From Isoetes taiwanensis (lineage: Eukaryota; Streptophyta; Lycopodiopsida; Isoetales; Isoetaceae), in NCBI GenBank assembly GCA_021234155.1, contig JAJEKV010000263.1, positions 372,001-436,000 of the forward strand: a stretch of 64,000 bases of DNA. Direction: 5' to 3'. Positions 59,336 through 64,000 of this stretch are shown one piece after another. Both the position numbers and the translations under genes were made by a program. The notes beneath the pieces are model-generated. The model did not search any database and was not told where the DNA came from. It saw only the letters and a program-made list of their open reading frames with translations. The number at the start of each line of letters is the position of its first letter. The stretch's first letter is position 1.

Positions 59336-59565
59336 TCACCAGACTTCCATCCTTAATACTCTGCAAAAATATCAAGTCGCAATTAGCAACCTAAGAAAAT
59401 ATATAGGTAATACCCTCATAGAAATACTATACCACAATCATATGAAAACTATAGCAAATGTTCATATAATTATACGTTTTGCGCGACAAACTATTTTTTG
59501 TGATATTTGTTCAAGATGTCAAATACTTCAAATCATATTCTATGTCTATATTTTTTTTTTTGGAT

Positions 59566-59655
59566 TGCCCCTAGGGGGGCAAACCCTTGCTTAAGTGGGT
59601 TTGTGGCATTTTAGGTATATGCTGGAATATACCTAGGATATATTGATGGCTGCTC
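59566..59655 (-). repeat. Dispersed repeat family R3, copy 3
   Basis: On the minus strand it reads GGTATATTCCAGCATATACC, ATGCCACAAACCCAC and AAGCAAGGGTTTGCCCCCCT, ending in an A-run. It is the third copy of the family seen at 48.6 and 56.1 kb, inverted relative to them. Confidence 0.65.
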
Positions 59656-59942
59656 CAAACCTATTATTCCCTGTAACTGGCGGTCACCTGTGCGAGATAG
59701 GGCTTTTCTATAGGGATCTGCGGCAGTTTTAGAATCAAACACATACAAATGTGGTAATTAGGCCTGGATCTCCGATATAGATTCCTGATTTTTGCCGAAT
59801 CTAATGCACATATGTGAATGACAAATCTGCGCAAGTCTGTGTCTGTAGGAATGTGCCAAATAAACTGGCCGCTGCCGAGAACAGATATTGTGAAGATGGT
59901 TCATGAACAAATCTGCTTGCTTATTCATAAACTTTTCAATCA

Positions 59943-60670
59943 TAGGTGCTCAGATGCTCCAGATTTCAGCTACCAGCATGAAGGATCAAGAAAGTTTCAC
60001 TGTCACCTTAACTGCAGGTATTCTTCTGCTACATTTCCTCTTTTAGGCATTTTCTTGAAGTAAGATTTAGATTTTATTATAAAATCTTCAATATTTTCTC
60101 TGGTGTAAGAAGATATGATGAACTGTGCTTATTCTTACAGAGAGTCTTTATTTGATTGGCTGCAAAAATGGGCATTTTAAAAGCCCCAGAGGATATCCAA
60201 GATTTTCTCCTATGCTTCGAAATGTTCCTTGCAGCAATTAGTCATATATATATACATTCCCATATAAAAAGTACGCAGAAGCTAATATTGGTGGCTCTTC
60301 TGGCATGCCTGGCAGTGTTGCTCATGCACTGAACTTCATGACGTGGCCTCAGATATTGTTCAGGTCTGATTTGAATAAAAAATAACAAATGTTCAACTGT
60401 AGTTTGCCCAACATATCATGATTATGTTCTTTACAGCAATAGTGGTGATCTGTGCCTATTGGTAAAGGAATGGATACTCTGCATTGACATAACAATATGT
60501 TTGGAGCTAGCAAATTGATGAAGCATATGCTGCCGAGCTATCTTCCTTGGATACTAGAAAATTGGGTGATTCAGGAGATGCGAAAGCTAGCAAATGATAT
60601 GATATGTCAACTTTAGATATTTCTAAGCGACGCAAAAGCAATGCCTTTGAAATTACTCTAACACTCCAGG
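59943..60670 (+). pseudogene. Exon-like fragments, possibly DDT-homeobox (RLT) family
   Basis: Several open segments are bracketed by splice-like sites: SDAPDFSYQHEGSRKFHCHL (59945-60016, donor CAGGTATTC); SLFDWLQKWAF after TTCTTACAG (60141), ending at a stop; GMPGSVAHALNFMTWPQIL (about 60280-60360, donor CAGGTCTG); and IDEAYAAELSSLDTRKLGD (60508 onward) ending at a stop. The LN.(M)TWPxIL pattern resembles the start of the DDT-adjacent segment in plant RLT/HB proteins (LTWPEILRQ). Internal stops suggest a pseudogene. The assignment is tentative. Confidence 0.3.
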
Positions 60671-61215
60671 TTTTGTCAATATTTATTGATACCATTGTTT
60701 TTTAGACAAAAGATACAAATCTGATGCTAATTGTTGCTTCTATAGTAGGACTGACTATTAATCTATGGAATTCCTAAGCGACTGAAGAATATGGGAATAT
60801 ATTCTTTTGGAGGGAAAAGGTTCTCAAGCTTGCATTTGTCTTTTAAATATTGTGTTTTAAATGATATTTACTGATAAGACCTCGAATATTTAGGGGAGAC
60901 GATGTAAGTTTGAAGTTGTTGTTGAATTTGGATTTTGCCACGAGAGAGCCTCCGGACCACAAGATTGCTTTCATAAATTAAAAGCAAAGAATACTTCCTT
61001 ATTCAATTTTGTGAGGCAACAAATATCAAAGGTAGTTTAGTGATCAATAGAGTGGTACTTCAATGAAGCAAAATCTTTCAAAAAGGATCAAATTTAGAGC
61101 ATCCAGAGATAGTTGAATTTTATGGCAAGAACAAATAGGAGGAACACACTAACACTAAAGAAGTTACTTCGCTGTGAAACAGGTAAATAGTAAGGAAAAG
61201 ACTACGGGTAAGAAC
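60671..61215. other. Intergenic, nothing recognised
   Basis: AT-rich sequence with no supported feature. Confidence 0.4.
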
Positions 61216-61221
61216 AATAAA

Positions 61222-61860
61222 ATTTTTTTTTTTTTTTGAAGAACTGTGTCATCAATATATTAAAAGAATGGTAATGTTACAAAGCAAGTGAGGAGGAAGA
61301 AGAAGCGCCCCAAAGAGACAATGATACCCGACACTCCACAACAAACTCACGTGAGAAAAACCGCAACTCCTTCTTTGTACAAACCGACCATCACCATCTA
61401 CAACACCCAAGAAGTCCCGCCAAATGGCAAACTTCCGCTCTACTAATCCCGGGAACACCAGAAAGCTTTGAAATAGCTTGTACCTGAGTCGAGGAATCAG
61501 AGAGGCTGCAGGCTGCTGAATCCCCTGAAAGATCCACAACCGCCCGGCCGCTTCCAAATCAGCCACACCAACCAAGCCACGCCGACGGATGCAAGGCTTG
61601 CGGTAGGCAAGCGGCCAAGCACCGAGATACACATGAAGCGACAAATCTGGCCGGCTAGTCAATCTCACGAAATGAGCCACGACCCAATCCTAGGCGTGCC
61701 GCAAGTGAGGGCATAAAACCGCACAATGCTCCACAATCTCACGATGAAGGCCACAACAAAGGGTAGAGGGCTCACACCCCCCTAACCGACTCACAAGGGC
61801 ATTCACCACGATCTGTTGATTGCACCACCGCCAAGCATCCTAACCTTCGGTGGGTGAGTT
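61222..61860 (-). mobile_element. LINE 3' fragment, zf-RVT region
   Basis: On the minus strand a zf-RVT-like segment (CEPSTLCCGLHREIVEHCAV then LCPHLRHA) is followed by a frame of 142 residues (61680-61252) and a 3' poly-A (T-run at 61222-61236 on the plus strand). Only the last part of ORF2 is present. A stop separates the zinc segment from the following frame. It is a short, dead 5'-truncated L1-type copy, more GC-rich than its surroundings. Confidence 0.7.
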
Positions 61861-62149
61861 TGTTTGACATTTTTAGACTATGCAGCTGTCAATCGAACGT
61901 TTTATATCCCATCATAGATAATATACTCTGGCGTCTTTATAATATACCCAAGTAATATTTCATGGAGTAAATTAGCATTTGTGGTTGGGTTTTATACCAT
62001 CACTAGATCACTATGAGGAGCTAATTAAGATGTAGATGCCAAGGCATATACGAATGTTGAATGTCATTGAAGTAATTAAGATGAACTGAGATGGCACGTT
62101 ATTAGACAAGCTCTTGGTCACTGTATCCCGCTAGGCAAGAAGACTGCCA

Positions 62150-63330
62150 AACCAGTCCTACCTTGGGCTTTATTTCAGACTCTGTAGCCTTTTCCAAGTG
62201 TTTCTCCATTTTTGCGTGGCTTGTTGACAGCATGGGAGGCGGTCAGACATCTTTTCTGGCCATGCCCCTCTATCGATACCCTATTGGAAACTCCATGGTG
62301 GTGGGCACCACTGCCTCCAGACCCCTCAGCACCTCCATTGGCAGCATCAGTTCATCCCCTTACACAAAGACGATGGGTTCTTGCAGATTCTCTATTCAAG
62401 CATGGTATGAGGCAGGTCGCCTACTGTCTTGGCCTGAATTTCAGGCAAAGTTCCTGCTCTCTCGTTGGAATGTATCTCTATGGGAGAAGGTCGCAGAAAA
62501 TTTGCCTCTTATACTGCAAGTTGGTGTTGCTGAAAGGGTGCCATGGGACTGTCATGAAAATATCCACAAGGCAAGCACTTTGTCAGATTAGTATATCGCC
62601 TTCTTTTAGCACCACAACCCCTCCAATTGCCAGATGGGTGGCACCTACAACTTCCACAGCCCACTTTGTGTCGTACATGGCGATGTCTTTGGGATAGGTT
62701 GCTCCACCCTAAAGTCTCTGTACTGTGGTGGCAGGTTATCCACAGGTGCCTGCGGGTTAATGCCTTCCGACATCGCTATGATCCTCGTATATCTGCACTA
62801 TGCCCGCTCTGTCTTTCAGACGTTGAGACTCTTGAGCATTGTCGCTTTGATTGTCCTGAGGTTCAACCAGCATGGTCCCCGCTACAAGGTTGGTTTAATA
62901 GTATATTGGACTGCTGATGCATCCTCTTGACGTCCTATCCCAACGTATGGCCTTCAGCTAAACAAAGGGCATTCCATGTTGGTTCCAGTTGGCTCCTATG
63001 GTCGATATGGGAGCGTAGCAGACACCACATCTTTCAAGGCATTAATTCATCTGCACGCGATGTTATTATGGTGGCGCAGAGAAAGATATTGACAACCTAC
63101 GAGTGTTCCTCCCTTGAATCAGAAATGATGGAACGCATCTGGATTCAGTATCTTGGAATTGATTCTTATCATTAGTCTCCTATTCTGGAGTAAGTACATT
63201 GTGCTCTAGGCTCGTGCTCCTGCGGCATCTTTTTGTGCTTACACAGTTAGATGAAATATGTGAATTCTGTACTTTTTATCTGATTAATAAACTTCTTGGC
63301 TTTCGTCCTTCAAAAAAAAAGAAAAAGTTA
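62150..63330 (+). mobile_element. LINE 3' fragment with zf-RVT domain
   Basis: Three frames together read as the C-terminal third of a plant L1-type ORF2: a post-RT segment (WPEFQAKFLLSRWNVSLWEK), then zf-RVT (HPKVSVLWWQVIHRCLRVNA, later CPLCLSDVETLEHCRFDCPE), then WLLWSIWERSRHHIFQG. The coding part ends near 63175, followed by AATAAAC and an A-rich tail at 63313-63327. Frames change at least twice and the 5' part is missing. It faces the preceding minus-strand LINE fragment and belongs to a different sublineage from the 50-kb copy. Confidence 0.8.
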
Positions 63331-63420
63331 AATATTTATGCCATCATTTTCACAAGTGGAAGAGGAAAAGAAAATGACAACTTAAATATTTACCTCATCA
63401 TTTTCACAAGTGGACGAACT
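63328..63420. repeat. Short tandem duplication after the LINE tail
   Basis: TTAAATATTTA and ATCATTTTCACAAGTGGA occur twice, with a spacing of about 58 bp (from 63328 and from about 63384), beginning right at the LINE A-tail. Confidence 0.7.
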
Positions 63421-64000
63421 TATATGCATATAACTTATGGCATAGTAATTGTTGTGTACGTTCTTTAATGTTTGTATTATTATTAGGTGAGTAAAGATCC
63501 CATTGTTTTGTAACATTCGTTTTTGTCAATGGTTTAAAACAAAGCTTTATTTCCTACAAGATATTACAATAGGCACACATGGGATACATATCTTTAAGAA
63601 ATCCGATAAGCCCATCTTTCATCTTTGCAATCTTTCACATTTAATTTGCAAGTCATAGACGCAGTTTTCATCTTTTATTTGCACACACAATTAGCAACAT
63701 CTAAGTATTTTTAAAGGTAGCTCTAATTAAAGGTGTAAATTACTTTCGAATGTAGCTATAGATAAAGGTGCAACACACAATGAACAAGTTAAGGTCACAC
63801 TAAATAATGCAATAAATCAAATAGGATAGAAGGCTTACATGGTGTTGTTCACAACACATCCCTTAGCCACAACAAGAATAGAATACAATGGAATACAATA
63901 CACAAATGGACATGGCCACTTGCAATCTACAGGATCCCAAAAGGATCCAACGGCCATAAGTTATTCCAACTTTCCAAAATGCTCTAATGACTAAGAAGTT
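63421..64000. other. Intergenic, nothing recognised
   Basis: AT-rich sequence with no supported feature to the window end. Confidence 0.4.

Overview
The window is nuclear DNA of a land plant. It has spliced genes with GT-AG introns, a dirigent-family gene, relics of CAMTA and MBD9-type genes, and many plant-type L1 LINE copies. The best clue to the lineage is a complete 19-exon gene at 4.06-15.85 kb for a 1,469-residue orthologue of LRRC9, a leucine-rich-repeat protein associated with motile cilia. Flowering plants and conifers have no flagellated sperm and are expected to lack it. This points to a plant with swimming sperm (bryophyte, lycophyte, fern, cycad or Ginkgo). The repeat load fits a large fern- or lycophyte-like genome, but I cannot name the species.

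Layout. 0-4 kb: intergenic, with one small LINE tail in a long target-site duplication and a possible untranslated leader. 4.06-15.85 kb: LRRC9, plus strand, with a LINE relic in intron 2. 16-21.7 kb: a GC-rich inverted repeat, a badly decayed minus-strand LINE and a primer-binding-site-like motif. 21.77-24.92 kb: an LTR element of unrecognised coding content, with a truncated 3' LTR. 26.5-26.8 kb: an (ATCC)n microsatellite beside a perfect 32-bp hairpin. 29.98-30.12 kb: a broken homeodomain exon of HD-Zip type. 30.72-33.6 kb: a broken minus-strand LINE. 35-36.2 kb: a 441-bp tandem duplication. 39.53-40.08 kb: an intact Mutator-type MITE with a 9-bp target duplication, just upstream of an intronless dirigent gene (40.49-41.05 kb). 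41.58-42 kb: a SINE-like element with two tRNA-like heads. 44.1-44.3 kb: a promoter-like block with two G-boxes and a TATA box but no recognisable gene behind it. 44.56-46.29 kb and 47.38-49.2 kb: two decayed minus-strand gene relics (CAMTA-like and MBD9-like) that keep intron boundaries. 49.65-54.36 kb: a 5'-truncated plus-strand L1-type LINE with a SINE-like insertion near its 3' end. 56.6-63.3 kb: short interspersed repeats, an inverted-repeat element, exon-like fragments and two more LINE 3' ends.

Only two protein-coding genes look functional: LRRC9 and the dirigent gene. They are unrelated in function. The rest is transposon sequence and gene debris, with an unusual number of short tandem duplications (about 18-77 bp, one of 441 bp). 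One of these frameshifted the large LINE. Everything here was read by eye. No database search, alignment or transcript evidence was available.
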